A stretch of 64,000 bases of DNA from Asterella californica (lineage: Eukaryota; Streptophyta; Marchantiopsida; Marchantiales; Aytoniaceae): NCBI GenBank assembly GCA_036924285.1, contig JAYKYS010000018.1:3968001-4032000 (forward strand), given 5' to 3'. The first letter of the stretch is position 1. Each line of letters opens with the position of its first letter. Positions 55,196 to 64,000 of the stretch are shown piece after piece. A program made the translations under genes and the position numbers. Below the pieces are notes generated by a model, which searched no databases, had not been told where the DNA came from, and saw only the letters and a program-made list of their open reading frames with translations.

Positions 55196-55860
55196 TTGGT
55201 TGTCACTACTAGACCAGATATTTCGTATGCAGTCAGCAAACTCAGTCAAAATATGGAGTCTCCTACAATAATGCATATGAGGGCAACAAAGAGAGTTTTG
55301 CGCTACCTCAGGAGAACTATCAGTTATGGGCTCAGATATAGCTCAGATAAGTCACTTGGACTTGTTGGGTTTACAGATGCTGATTGGGCAGTCGATTCTT
55401 CAGATCGTAAATCAATGTCCGGATTTGCATTTATGCTTGGAGGAGTTTCCATCACTTGGGAGTGTTAAAAGCAGCCAACTATTACTTTATCCTCCTCTGA
55501 AGCTGAATATCGTGGTCTGTGTAATGCAGCACGAGAGATCATTTGGCTAAGACGGATGTTTGAAGATGTAGGTGTGAACCAAGACAGTACTCCAACAGTA
55601 ATCTGGACTGATAGCATGAGTGCAATAGCATTGACGAAAAATCCAGTGCACCATGCTAGAACACACTGAAGTGAAAGCACCATGCTAGAACACACTAAAG
55701 CACATTGAAGTGCAAGTCCACTTCATTAGAGAAAAATAATTTCAGGAGAGGTTACTCAATGGGTAACAACTGATGATCAAACTGCTGATATATTCACCAA
55801 GCCTTTGTTTTCAGACAGGTTTCAAAAATTGAGATTTGAACTTGGTGTATATTCAGTATC
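55196..55860 (+). pseudogene. Copia-2 RT end and RNase H
   Basis: TRPDISYAVSKLSQNM, then RNase H GFTDADWAVDSSDRKSMSGF (first Asp), SSEAEYRGL after a stop, and a terminal HVHFIRE-like segment. A 25-30 bp duplication (CACCATGCTAGAACACACT) near 55650-55700 adds a local insertion. Confidence 0.85.
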
Positions 55861-55869
55861 ACTGACTTT

Positions 55870-55878
55870 AAGAGGGGG
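55870..55878 (+). other. Copia-2 polypurine tract
   Basis: AAGAGGGGG directly before the 3' LTR. Confidence 0.8.
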
Positions 55879-56116
55879 TGTTAAAGATAACGTTTAGTAT
55901 ATTAATCTCAGTCACATCTAAGTTCAGTCACCTCTACAGTCACCTCTAATATATTATCCTCAGTCACATCTCTATAACTAATGCCGGATTAGTGACTGAC
56001 CTCTTTTCCATAGGTTAGAGTATATAACAACCACTCTTGAGAAATAATGAGTGGACTGATCTTTACTGATATCTCTTTTACAGGAGAGAGTATTCACTTC
56101 GTTTGATTTTGTAACA
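55879..56116 (+). repeat. Copia-2 3' LTR
   Basis: 238 bp, TGTTAAAGATAACG … GATTTTGTAACA. Pairs with 51334-51574. Confidence 0.88.
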
Positions 56117-57862
56117 GCCATTTGTTCACGAAGTTAACCTATAAAATCTGATAGGAGAATAACAAGGAAGTCTTCCGAGAGAGGTTGGAGGCCTCTTTTG
56201 ACAATATACTGCTTTGGGTAAGTAAATGATTACATTACATCGGGGAAGAGGTCTGGAGGAGGTTCAGTACGTAAGGTCATGGGCTTCTACAACGTGGTAC
56301 AGATGTGGTCTACTGTTATGTGGTTAGGTGGATCCGTGGTCCTCCTGCATCAAGTTAATTAAGTTTGTATTTCTAGTCTTTTGGTCGTATCCTGCAACTC
56401 GGCGTCCGATGATTATCATCACTATTACATAGCAAAGTTCCCTACTATGATGAAGCAAAGTAATGCTTATCAGAAATGTCTTATGGTCAGATGCATTTAA
56501 CTGAAGTATCACAGTGGAACCACACCCATTAACTATGTGCGAGGTGTAGCTGCCTACACCCGTTCAGGCATAGTGTATACTTTTCACAGTACGGACAAGA
56601 CCGTATGATTTTATGATATTCGGGTCGACCGCAAAGGATCAACTTGTACTCTGTCACACCTACAGATTGGTGTTTCGATGTAGCATCAGACAGTTAGCTT
56701 CCGTCTCATAGTTTTAGAATCTCCATGGCGCTGTTCAATATGGTGTCCAATATGGTTACGTTTGCTTATTCTGAGGAATTCCTATTGCGATAGCCTTAGG
56801 TTTTATGATTGTTAGATTAATTTTTCGGAATACATCTTTTCAGCTTTGCACACACACTGGGTGGTTAAAAATACGAATCTATTGTTTAAGGACCATGTGC
56901 TGTACGACAAAAGCACCAGCCTATGAAGTAAAACAACCCTCAATTTGACGACGGACTTGCAGTAATCATAGGATTCCAAAAGATGCACCAAACTGCAAAG
57001 TTAGTGGATCATGGTCCTCACGCTCTGTTACAGTATAACCGCGTTCAAAGCTTTGCAGGAATGCTAAGCTAATGAACCGTACGAGGTTCCAAAGAACCCG
57101 ATCGGATGGCCACGCCCTCGTATAGCACATTATGGGGAACATTAATTCCGGGTCCTGGGGACATTCGCTTAGATATTCGTCTCTTACTGAAGCTTAAAGT
57201 CCTACAGTTCGTTTGATTACGTCGAATTTACACGAGAAAACAACGAAGCAAGTAATGAGATGCCATACCTGATCCAGTTCTTCTAGCTTTCCGCACTTTC
57301 ACAGGGAAAAAATTCTTAAATGAACTTGTGCCTTTTGTTTGTTACTTACGTGCGGAAATGCGTCCGAAGTGCATTGGCGCAGTTGACTGTTCTGCCTTTT
57401 GACAAGTGCAGTCTAGATACTGAACTTTTGCACTAAAACCGGCAAAGAGAAATTAAGTTTATGAACTTGAGTAAAAATGCACTTATCCATAATAGAGAAA
57501 TGAACTTGGCTTACAGTGCAATTACAAACATCAGTGCAATTGCGTACGTCACAATGTTCTATAAATTCATTGCAGGAATACGAGAGAGGATTAGTAAATT
57601 TTTTATTTTTTTTATAATTAGATTTATTTTGCATATACAAATATATTACATGTGTCATTTTGAGACGTGTCATATATCTTTATGAAAATATTTTTTATAT
57701 ATTATATATTATATATATTATATATTTTTATATTATATATTTTGAGACGTGTAGTTTCGTTTGATGAAACAAAACTAAACTAAAAAGTATGCAAAACAAT
57801 AAATACAATAATTCAATATCATTTGAATATAACGAAAAATTTTCATTTACAAAAATAAAATG
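56117..57862 (+). other. Unassigned stretch downstream of the host-like gene
   Basis: No gene or element recognised; short ORFs only. 57590-57860 is strongly AT-rich. It includes an AT dinucleotide-type run (57691-57738) flanked by a 14-bp direct repeat ATTTTGAGACGTGT (57657-57670 and 57739-57752). Confidence 0.5.
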
Positions 57863-58177
57863 TTAAATATATATTTTTTCTTTAAACTCTACATGGTGTT
57901 TACAGAGTCTAATAACTCCGTCTACAGGTTGTGGTAGGTCCACTAAATCTACTTTATGTTGCAACGACCAAAATACTACCATATCTAAGAGTAAAGCATC
58001 GGGGGCATGTTGATGTCCAGTGAAAGATACTTTTGTGTTTCTCCCTAGCTTTTTATTCTTTCTGGCCATAAATCTGGTCAGATTTGAATAAACTTCCTGT
58101 TTTCTTTTTAACTTCATCGCCATCATTGCGATAGTTAATTTGCCGTCTTCATCGAAGACTGTCAAATCTTGTATCAC
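57863..58177 (-). CDS. Unrecognised gene, last exon
   Basis: Acceptor TTGTTACAG at its start; 104 codons then a stop. Basic helix (MKLKRKQEVYSNLTRFMARK) followed by GHQHAPDALLLDMVVFW and a terminal KHHVEFKEK. It joins the previous exon in phase 0 without stops, which supports both as coding. Confidence 0.6.
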   Translation of the reverse strand: MIQDLTVFDEDGKLTIAMMAMKLKRKQEVYSNLTRFMARKNKKLGRNTKVSFTGHQHAPDALLLDMVVFWSLQHKVDLVDLPQPVDGVIRLCKHHVEFKEKIYI

Positions 58178-61100
58178 CTGTAACAAATATCATGAGAAAT
58201 ATCGAGAGTTAGTTCAAAAAGAACAAGAGAGGCTAGTGTACTTGGACGTCTTTCTTGATGCCTATTACATTCTGCAATGCATACAATGAGCATTTAAACA
58301 ACGGCAGGTGTATAAACCTCGACTCCCCCTATCTGAACAGACTATCTGAACAGACGACAGAGATAGTTAAGCCTATGTTCTGTTTTGACGACATAATATG
58401 AGATCTTCTACTGTAAACAAGCATGGAGGCTAATGTACTTTGCTCCTAAGGCACATTGGAGTCTTCAAGAAGAGGTGGCTGATACAGTAAACAGTACCCA
58501 AGGGAATCAAGGAAGTGTGTTGTGGTGCCCTGCCAATAAAATGTTTATAGAAAAAGAGGGCATAAGGTGGCGCATTGTACATTCTAGGGGCTATGTAAAC
58601 CCTGGTGTTTTATTTCTTGAGGTGTCGGAGGCTTCAGGAGGTGGCTGAAACGTGAAACGTGAGTAGACAGTACACAAAGGACTCAAAGAGGTGTGTTGTG
58701 GTACTTTGCAAATAAAAGTTTATAGAAGGAGAGGGCATAAGGTGGCGCACTGTGAGTTCTAAGCCTTCTATAAACCCTGATGTAATAAAATATTTACAGA
58801 GACTGTCAACAAGATACGAACAAACTACATGAAAAACAAGACAATGTTGCCCAATGGATTCAAGAAAGTGTGTTGTGACGCCCTGCCAATATAATATTAT
58901 AGAAAGACAAGGTATAAGATGGCGCGGTGCATTCTAAAGGCTCTATTAACTTTTGTGTAATAAAGTGTCTACGGAGAATGTCAACAAGCCACGAACAGAT
59001 TCCAGGAAAAACGAATAAACGTTGAAACTCATATAATTTATTTAATCACAGATACAGTACCTCTAATGCTGCATCATTCTTCTGTCTCTGTTTATCATAG
59101 ATGATTCTGTTTCGAATATCATCAAGTAATGTGTCACTTCTCATCTGAGTAACTGGTCTTACTGGCACATTTCCTGTAAAAAACAAGTTCAAAAGTTTCT
59201 AATTAGTTAACTAACTTTTGAAAAATGAAAGATCTAAAATACTTTTACAACGATACGACCCGCACACTAAGATACTAAGATACGAGACTGAATCTAAGAG
59301 ATCTGTAACTTTCTCACAATACATACCTTATTATAATGATGGCCGATCTTCAACTTGCGAATGCAACTCAACTTTGATCTGTCACTGGTCTGATCTAGAT
59401 CTGCATACTTCGTCTGAAGACTGTGATCTTGATCTGTGGTTTTCTCATACAAAGAATCGATGGATCTTTTTTCTCTTACAATCTTACTAGTAGTATCTGT
59501 ATTGGCTGAATCTAAAGTCTCAAAAGATCCAGAAGAATCCATCAGTGACTGAGAAAGTTCAGCCCTAAGGGTTCCTTGACAGAGGACGTGTATAGGACGC
59601 TTTTCTTTTATAACTTTGCTACTTGTCTCAATCATACTAGATGGAAGCAAGTTTTTTGTCACTGCTGCATGTACACACGAATTGTAACTAGACACAGACT
59701 CTGGTGAATGGATCGTGCTTCTTTGCTGCACGTTCCCTGATAAAAAAAGATCAGGAAGAGCATACCTCTCTTCACTCAAAGCTATATCAGCCGTAACAGT
59801 TACTGCTAAAGGATTTACGTGGATAGAGGCGAAAGAAGTCTCACTAGAGTCAAGGATTACAGTATCTCCACTCAAACGAGACTTGCTGGTTGTAAGAGTA
59901 ATAGCAGTAGTAGGAAGCTCTCCAGATATGGCGTGATGTCTCTGTGCATAAGGAAAAAATTTAAGTTAACCACAAGATGCATAAAGCAAAAAATATCATT
60001 ATCGTAAAAAAAACTGGATGCACACATATGCTGAAACAAGACATAAACTGATTCCTGCAATATAATTTTGGTACTTACATGCAAAACTAAGTTCCATCTC
60101 AGATCTATATATATATCTGAGTACATATCCACGACTAAATTAACCACAGTAGTACAAACAAAAATTGCACAAAGAATTACCGGGTGTTCGACTTCACTGT
60201 TATCTTCAAGTTGGAGCTCCCTTTTCAATATCAAGTCTGACACTGGTAAAGGAGATCTTGAGCACCTGAAACGTGTAAATACTTCGTCCTGTAACCTTGA
60301 AGCAGCTACTGGAAGAACAGATGATTCAGGAACTACGTCCAAGTTCGACACATGTCCTCCGGTGTTTTCATCCATTTCGTTCAGGCGGTGTACTCCATAA
60401 GCACTCTCTTCACAACGAACGTTCTCAACGGCAACGCCCACTGCTGTTTCGAGAGCCAGAATCTTATGCATAGTAACATACTGACCAATATGGTCATGAA
60501 GGTCCTCTGTTGGATCAGGAGTTAGCTGATCATGACACCCATCAAGAGGTTCCTGCGAGTCTAAATTACTCAGTGGCACAGCTACAACACCAGGTGCAGA
60601 AATCTCAACACTCTCTAAGGCAACTATCTCACTCAATCGCTTGGTTCGATAATGTTTCTTGTGATTCTCGAACCAATTCTTCAGTATGAGAGGAGGATGA
60701 GGAGGGATATCAATGCTGACACCTGGGATGATGAATGGTAGAGAAGGCAAAGATGCACATACTTCCCCAATGTACTGAAGAGTTTGTGCTTCTGCTTCTC
60801 TGTTATGACGAAAATTTTCGCGCCAAGCATCAACTACAACTGGGATAGTTATTTGCTTGAAGGCATCTCTCAGTGCACGGATAATCTTACCATAGTTCTG
60901 TCTAGCAAAAGGATGATATTTGGTTAGATACTGAGAACCCCACTCAGACGTGACCTCTTTCGGCTTCACTCCCCACACTCGCTGTATAAGACTGTCTACT
61001 GACTGGTCCTCTCCTCTGGATCTATTATCATGCTATCAAGAAATGAACTAGAAGTTAAGGGAGACGTGGTTCTGGTGGATGCAGAAGTCACTCCTTGACT

Positions 61101-61493
61101 GAAAGATACCGAAACAGCACGACGAGATTCACGCTTGCCTAAGCTTCTCTTCGAGCCATTTGTCGTCAACTCCTTCAGACTTTCGGTTGTGGACTGTGTT
61201 TTATGCGTATCCTTTTTGGACGTCAAATTATCGACAGACTGACCTTTGAAAGTGAAGACTGCGTCTTTCGCACCTAGGACCAACGTCACAAGTCGATTGC
61301 TCCTTCCCCACGAACATCTTGTGATCTGAGCAAAATCCTCTTTCGTCATATGTAAAAACGTAACTAAATCGACCTCATTCTTCTCTAGACATTCTGCTTC
61401 TTCAGATGTAAAACCGACTACGGTTCGAGCGAAAGCAGTCACCTCTGCAAAGTTCCACTCAGGAAAGACAGATACCATAGAGTTAGTCATCAT
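57863..61493 (-). CDS. Unrecognised multi-exon gene with SAM-like N-terminus
   Basis: Proposed exons in sense order: 61493-61110, 61032-60079, 59941-59327, 59173-59061, 58177-57863. Three introns have good sites (GTAAGT/CACAG, GTATGT/TTACAG, GTACTG/TTACAG). Exons 1-3 join in phase 0, and exons 4-5 join in phase 0. The product would have an N-terminal SAM-like helical domain, a middle region with a WFENHKKHYRTKR stretch, a Ser/Thr-rich part with a short internal repeat (KEKRPIHVL/REKRSIDSL), and a basic C-terminal domain. Exon 3 to exon 4 does not keep frame (see findings). No transposase, RT or other known enzyme motif is seen. Function unknown; it could be a host gene or a decayed one. Confidence 0.55.
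58490..58990 (-). repeat. Three diverged 177-bp tandem repeats in an intron
   Basis: GTGTGTTGTG recurs at 58515, 58691 and 58868, each followed by CCAATA/CAAATA…TTATAGAA, then AAGGTGGCGC (AGATGGCGC in the third) and AAACCCTG-type blocks. Period 176-177 bp. Lies in the intron between the last two proposed exons. Confidence 0.8.
59061..59173 (-). CDS. Unrecognised gene, exon 4
   Basis: 113 nt with acceptor TTTTTACAG and donor GAG/GTACTG. One frame is open throughout (NVPVRPVTQMRSDTLLDDIR … NDAALE) and runs on into the last exon. That frame needs one extra base from exon 3, which the best exon 3 donor does not give. Confidence 0.5.
59327..59941 (-). CDS. Unrecognised gene, exon 3
   Basis: 615 nt (205 codons), acceptor GCACAG, donor AAG/GTATGT. 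Ser/Thr-rich, with two copies of a short motif (SSKVIKEKRPIHVL and TSKIVREKRSIDSL) about 50 residues apart, and a basic end (CIRKLKIGHHYNK). No known domain. Confidence 0.55.
60079..61032 (-). CDS. Unrecognised gene, exon 2
   Basis: 954 nt (318 codons). Its N-terminal half is a likely globular helical domain (VWGVKPKEVTSEWGSQYL, YGKIIRALRDAFKQITIPV, AWRENFRHNREAEAQ). Then IPPHPPLILKNWF followed by ENHKKHYRTKR, which looks like homeodomain helix 3, though the rest of a homeodomain is absent. Then an acidic region. The last 40 or so codons are T-rich and hydrophobic and may be intron (a GTAATT donor lies near 60181). Donor CAT/GTAAGT at 60079. Confidence 0.5.
61110..61493 (-). CDS. Unrecognised gene, first coding exon (SAM-like)
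   Basis: 128 codons from the first of two adjacent ATGs. Residues about 8-80 fit a sterile-alpha-motif pattern: a Trp start (PEWNFAEVTAFA), EEAECLEKNEVDLVTFL, then MTKEDFAQI and RLVTLVLGAKDAV. SAM domains mediate protein-protein or RNA contacts. It is followed by a Lys/Ser/Thr-rich linker. The donor (TCG/GTATCT at 61109) is inferred to keep frame with exon 2. The open frame itself runs on to 60996 in a different frame from exon 2. Confidence 0.55.
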
Positions 61494-61544
61494 ACAAGAG
61501 TAAGATGACAAAATGATTGCAGAACAGTCTCCTACAAACACAGG

Positions 61545-61860
61545 AAAACAAACTGATTGTAGAATATGGAGATTTTGAAGTGGAATGATCCTGAGACGAC
61601 TGTGAAGTGAAGTAACCGCTCCACCTTTCCAGAATCTGAATAGTCTGCGATAACACAGTTGAGATAACAAATTGACTGTAGAATGTGGAGACTACGGAAT
61701 GATCATGAGAAGACTACCAAATGACGTAACCGCTCTAGCTTTCTAGACCAATCTCCGATGACACACTGATTGTAGAATGGGGAGACTACGAAGTTATAAT
61801 GAGAAAACTGTGAAAAGAAGTAATCACTCTAGGTTTCCAACGAAACTTATACACTACTGA
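61545..61860 (-). repeat. Imperfect 95-119 bp tandem repeat upstream of the gene
   Basis: GA(T/C)TGTAGAAT…GGAGA recurs at 61555, 61674 and 61768, each followed by an AATGATC/AATGAGA block and CGCTC.A.CTTTC. It lies 50-370 bp upstream of the proposed start codon, so it is in the leader or promoter. Confidence 0.75.
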
Positions 61861-63104
61861 ACTCACTTGACTTGCACGTCCAATCTCTTCTTGGTTACCA
61901 AGTTTGCCGCTGTCGAGGAGAGTCCTTCTCAGGAAGGGCAAGCCTTCTGGCTGTGATAGATCGCGAGATAGAAGTAGAGATTGTATACTAAGACAAGAGC
62001 CAAGCAAGAGATCGCAACAGCTGAAGTCACCCACAGTGACTATGACTATAGATCACTTACTAATCAACAGATCAAGTCTCAAGTCTCAGGAGATAGATCC
62101 ACCTTCAGACACAACAGATAGGAAAATACTGAACTCACGATGCTTTATTTCTCTTCCAAACACACTCAATAGTCCTCCACATATATCAATTTACAGTCTA
62201 CCTCTACTCAGCTCCTTACGTTGATCACCGCAGATGCCAAACAGCCAATTCCCACTCAACTAGTCTTTTCTCCAACAGATTTCTCTCCAGAACCTACAAC
62301 CGATGAAGATTTGAAACTCCAACGCCTTGTAGCCCTCCCTACGACAGCTTCAGAACTGAAATTTCTCAGAAAATCTGACCATCTCAGTCTCAGTCCCTCT
62401 CCTCCACTCAAATAATGCTCTCTTTCCACCAAATTCACCTCAACTCAAGTCTGGTAGATGAAATTCAGACCCCAAACTCCTAATCTTCTCTCTGCGTCAA
62501 CCTCCCAACTCAAAACTATCAAGAATTTACTCCAGCGTCGATCAAGAGTCCCTTGCAGATTATCAAAACGTTCTCCTTCAATAAAACTGCCTCCTGTCCG
62601 ATCAGAAGAAATTCTGCCTCCAAACTGCTCTCAGTCCTCCAAATACTTGTCCGTCCCTCTGTCGCGATCACCCCAATTCCTCAATTCAGTTCTGTCAGAA
62701 AAATTTCTCTCCCTCAGCCTCCAAGCTTCACCTTCCGCTTCAGCTTCCCCGCTCTCTGTAAAAAATCTCCTCAGAAAAGTGTCCCCCGATCTTCAGCCGT
62801 CGTAGGTACTTAACCTAAAAGCTAAGGGCTCAGCTTAAGCTGCCCCCCTGCTGTCCTTATAAGCACAGTCGCTTATCACAAGCAGGCCCTCAGCTTAAGC
62901 TGCCCCCTTACTGTCCTTACGTACAAAACTCTTCTTTCAAAACTGACTCTCTTTTAAATAAAAGTACACAGCTACCTCTGCAAAGCAGACTCCTTCACTG
63001 TAAAATGCCACACTGCTTCCCTCGCCATTGCTAAACCGACTCGATGGATAAATAACAGATTGACAAAAGTTTCCCGTGCCCTTGATGCCATCTTGATGCC
63101 ACCC

Positions 63105-63226
63105 TGAATATACTACAAGCCATCCAATGTAGGCCGAAGCCCTAACACTTATGAGGCTGCCCCACAGGGCTTACAGCCCCCCCATATGAGCACCAGGTAT
63201 CTCCCATAGTATATTCAGGATGGCAT
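63105..63226. repeat. Inverted repeat in T3-E LTR
   Basis: CCACCCTGAATATACTA (about 63110) and TAGTATATTCAGGATGG (about 63210) are complementary apart from one mismatch, with roughly 85 bp between them, so they could form a stem-loop. Confidence 0.75.
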
Positions 63227-63362
63227 GCGGAGGCTTAGGCCAGGAAGCCCACGATTAAGGGAGATACCGGTCTCCCGCCCCTAGATATGCAGGACATGGC
63301 TGCACACCCAACATAGACTCCCATCCGGGAGACCAACATGCCGGAATAGGAACCCAAGGCCA

Positions 63363-63430
63363 GGGGGATTTGATCCTGAGACCTCCTCCTCCCTAGGCAG
63401 GCGCCCTATCACTGGGATGGCCTTGAGTTC
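63363..63430 (-). repeat. tRNA-like A/B-box module in T3-E LTR
   Basis: The minus strand reads …AGTGATAGGGCGCCTGCC, then TAGGGAGGAGGAGGTCTCA and GGATCAAATCC (B-box-like). It shares the GGGAGGAGGTCTC and GGATCAAATCC core with the modules at 21040 and 22936, and lies about 500 bp from the LTR start, as they do. Not a functional tRNA gene. Confidence 0.45.
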
Positions 63431-63792
63431 CGTTCATAACAGTTAAATTTTCTGTACACATGCTTTTACAAAGAAGTTTACCTGTAAAGTCTTTACTAGC
63501 CTTTCTTACTCTAACTTCACTATACAACTCCGTTTTTAACGAATAAAGAATCAAAATTATAGTACTTGTGAACACCTACACGCTCACGCTATCAGATTCT
63601 GAGTTTGAGCCACGAGCTAAAATCGACAGATTTCCCTCTTTCATACATTTCTCAGTCTAAACCCCGTACTAACTACTACTTAAAACACTTTCTGTCGAAA
63701 CTGGAAGCACAAAGTCGCTCTCCTCGCCGAGCTCTGCATTCTGATGCTCTTCGACCTCTTTCAAGGTGATATTTCAGTCTAAGCTAGGGGGC

Positions 63793-63841
63793 AGCTTATC
63801 AAGCATGGCCCCAGCTTAGCTCTTGCCCAGCTTGATAAGCT
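63793..63841. repeat. Perfect inverted repeat AGCTTATCAAG in T3-E LTR
   Basis: AGCTTATCAAG (63793-63803) and CTTGATAAGCT (63831-63841) are exact complements separated by 27 bp that include CCCCAGCTTAGC. The motif resembles the CCTAGCTT blocks in the T3-C/D LTR repeats. Confidence 0.85.
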
Positions 63842-63923
63842 AGGGCGCAGCTTCCCGAACAAATGCAGGTTGAGTGTCTTCTGAAGTTCCATTTCCGCAC
63901 CTTGAACGTCATGCTCTACGACA

Positions 63924-64000
63924 TTCACCCCCTCCAAACCTGCACATCCTCCGGTATGTGCCAACTTTTCCACTAGTCTCCAAGGTTCTCTAAATCGCCG
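63924..64000 (-). other. T3-E internal 3' end with polypurine tract
   Basis: The minus strand reads …CATACCGGAGGATGTGCAGG then TTTGGAGGGGGTGAA before the LTR. The same block precedes the T3-D (47083-47115) and T3-C LTRs. The element continues past the window end. Confidence 0.7.

Larger units (their letters stand above)
51334..56116 (+). mobile_element. Copia-2: complete but decayed Ty1/copia element
   Basis: LTRs at 51334-51574 and 55879-56116, an initiator-Met-type PBS, a PPT, and gag, integrase, RT and RNase H in copia order, all interrupted by stops and frameshifts. No convincing target duplication (left ACGAT, right GCCAT). A different family from Copia-1. Confidence 0.9.
61911..63923 (-). 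repeat. T3-E LTR
   Basis: 2,013 bp. The minus strand starts TGTCGTAGAGCATG at 63923 and ends CTCCTCGACA at 61911. Its 3' end aligns with the T3-A LTR (CAGAAGGCTTGCCCTTC against CTAGAAGGTTCCGCCCTTC). Above 63923 is a PPT and pre-PPT block like T3-C/T3-D, so this is the 3' LTR of a minus-strand element that continues beyond the window. It contains short AGCTTAAGCTG repeats (62830 and 62889), a tRNA-like module and two inverted repeats. The gene at 61493 lies downstream on the same strand. Confidence 0.75.

Noticed and set aside
57413..57685. Short ORFs on both strands near the AT-rich region
   Set aside because: Low-complexity, AT-driven translations with no splice or promoter context.
60199..60320. 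Possible transmembrane segment at the end of exon 2 (VILCAIFVCTTVVNLVV)
   Set aside because: The segment at about 60115-60185 is T-rich and lies after a possible GTAATT donor, so it may be translated intron. Not called a membrane protein.
60640..60690. Homeodomain call from WFENHKKHYRTKR
   Set aside because: Only a helix-3-like stretch is present; the first two helices and their spacing are missing, and a Pro-rich segment precedes it.
61880..61910. Primer-binding site next to the T3-E LTR (TTGGTAACCAAG on the minus strand)
   Set aside because: The PPT side is at 63924, so this is the 3' LTR and 61910 is outside the element. The TGG match is coincidental.
63363..63430. Functional tRNA gene
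   Set aside because: B-box-like and A-box-like segments are present but no convincing cloverleaf or anticodon stem; better described as a tRNA-derived repeat.
1..64000. CRISPR array, bacterial operon, rRNA or phage
   Set aside because: Repeats are large LTR or minisatellite units without short regular spacers. Gene content is LTR retrotransposons and a spliced gene, so the DNA is eukaryotic nuclear.

Overview
This is a transposon-dense piece of a eukaryotic nuclear genome, most likely from a streptophyte (a land plant or charophyte alga). The evidence is plant-type Ty3/gypsy and Ty1/copia LTR retrotransposons, primer-binding sites matching plant-like initiator-Met and Trp tRNAs, and an intron-containing gene with GT-AG junctions. 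I cannot name the species. The gag style recalls non-seed streptophytes, but that is only an impression.

Layout, left to right. (1) 1-4031: the 5' half of a decayed minus-strand Ty3 element (T3-A: pol start, protease, gag, PBS, part of the 5' LTR). (2) 4032-20619: two near-identical complete Ty3 elements (T3-T) in tandem on the minus strand. They share a middle LTR (LTR-internal-LTR-internal-LTR, unit 7,836 bp) and sit inside the T3-A LTR, flanked by a 4-bp GGCC target duplication. Each copy has an intact 1,628-codon gag-pol and two extra small sense ORFs upstream. (3) 20620-21530: the rest of the T3-A LTR. (4) 21531-22491: a copia 3' fragment with its LTR. (5) 22492-26040: a decayed plus-strand Ty3 (T3-B), head-to-head with T3-A, so the two LTRs form a large imperfect palindrome around the copia fragment. 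(6) 26041-about 40705: a decayed plus-strand copia (Copia-1), split in gag by a 10-kb minus-strand Ty3 (T3-C, 27539-37604) that has 2-kb LTRs, an intact 812-codon gag-protease ORF and a pol with three nonsense codons. (7) 40706-42648: unassigned, partly very AT-rich. (8) 42649-48961: T3-D, a plus-strand relative of T3-C that keeps both LTRs and a decayed gag but no pol, flanked by an ACGT duplication. (9) 48962-51333: AT-rich, unassigned. (10) 51334-56116: a second decayed copia (Copia-2). (11) 56117-57862: unassigned. (12) 57863-61493: an unrecognised minus-strand host-like gene of about five exons with a SAM-like N-terminus. (13) 61911-64000: a 2-kb minus-strand LTR (T3-E) and the start of its element, upstream of and co-oriented with that gene.

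Apparent order of events: T3-A, T3-B and the copias are old (many stops and frameshifts). T3-C entered Copia-1 and has since picked up point nonsense changes. T3-T is very young: one amino-acid difference between copies and one LTR substitution seen. The points most worth a second look are the LTR-sharing tandem and its extra zinc-knuckle ORF, the variable 155-bp repeat inside the T3-C/D LTRs, tRNA-like A/B-box modules in three LTRs, and the unrecognised gene with an LTR in its upstream region.
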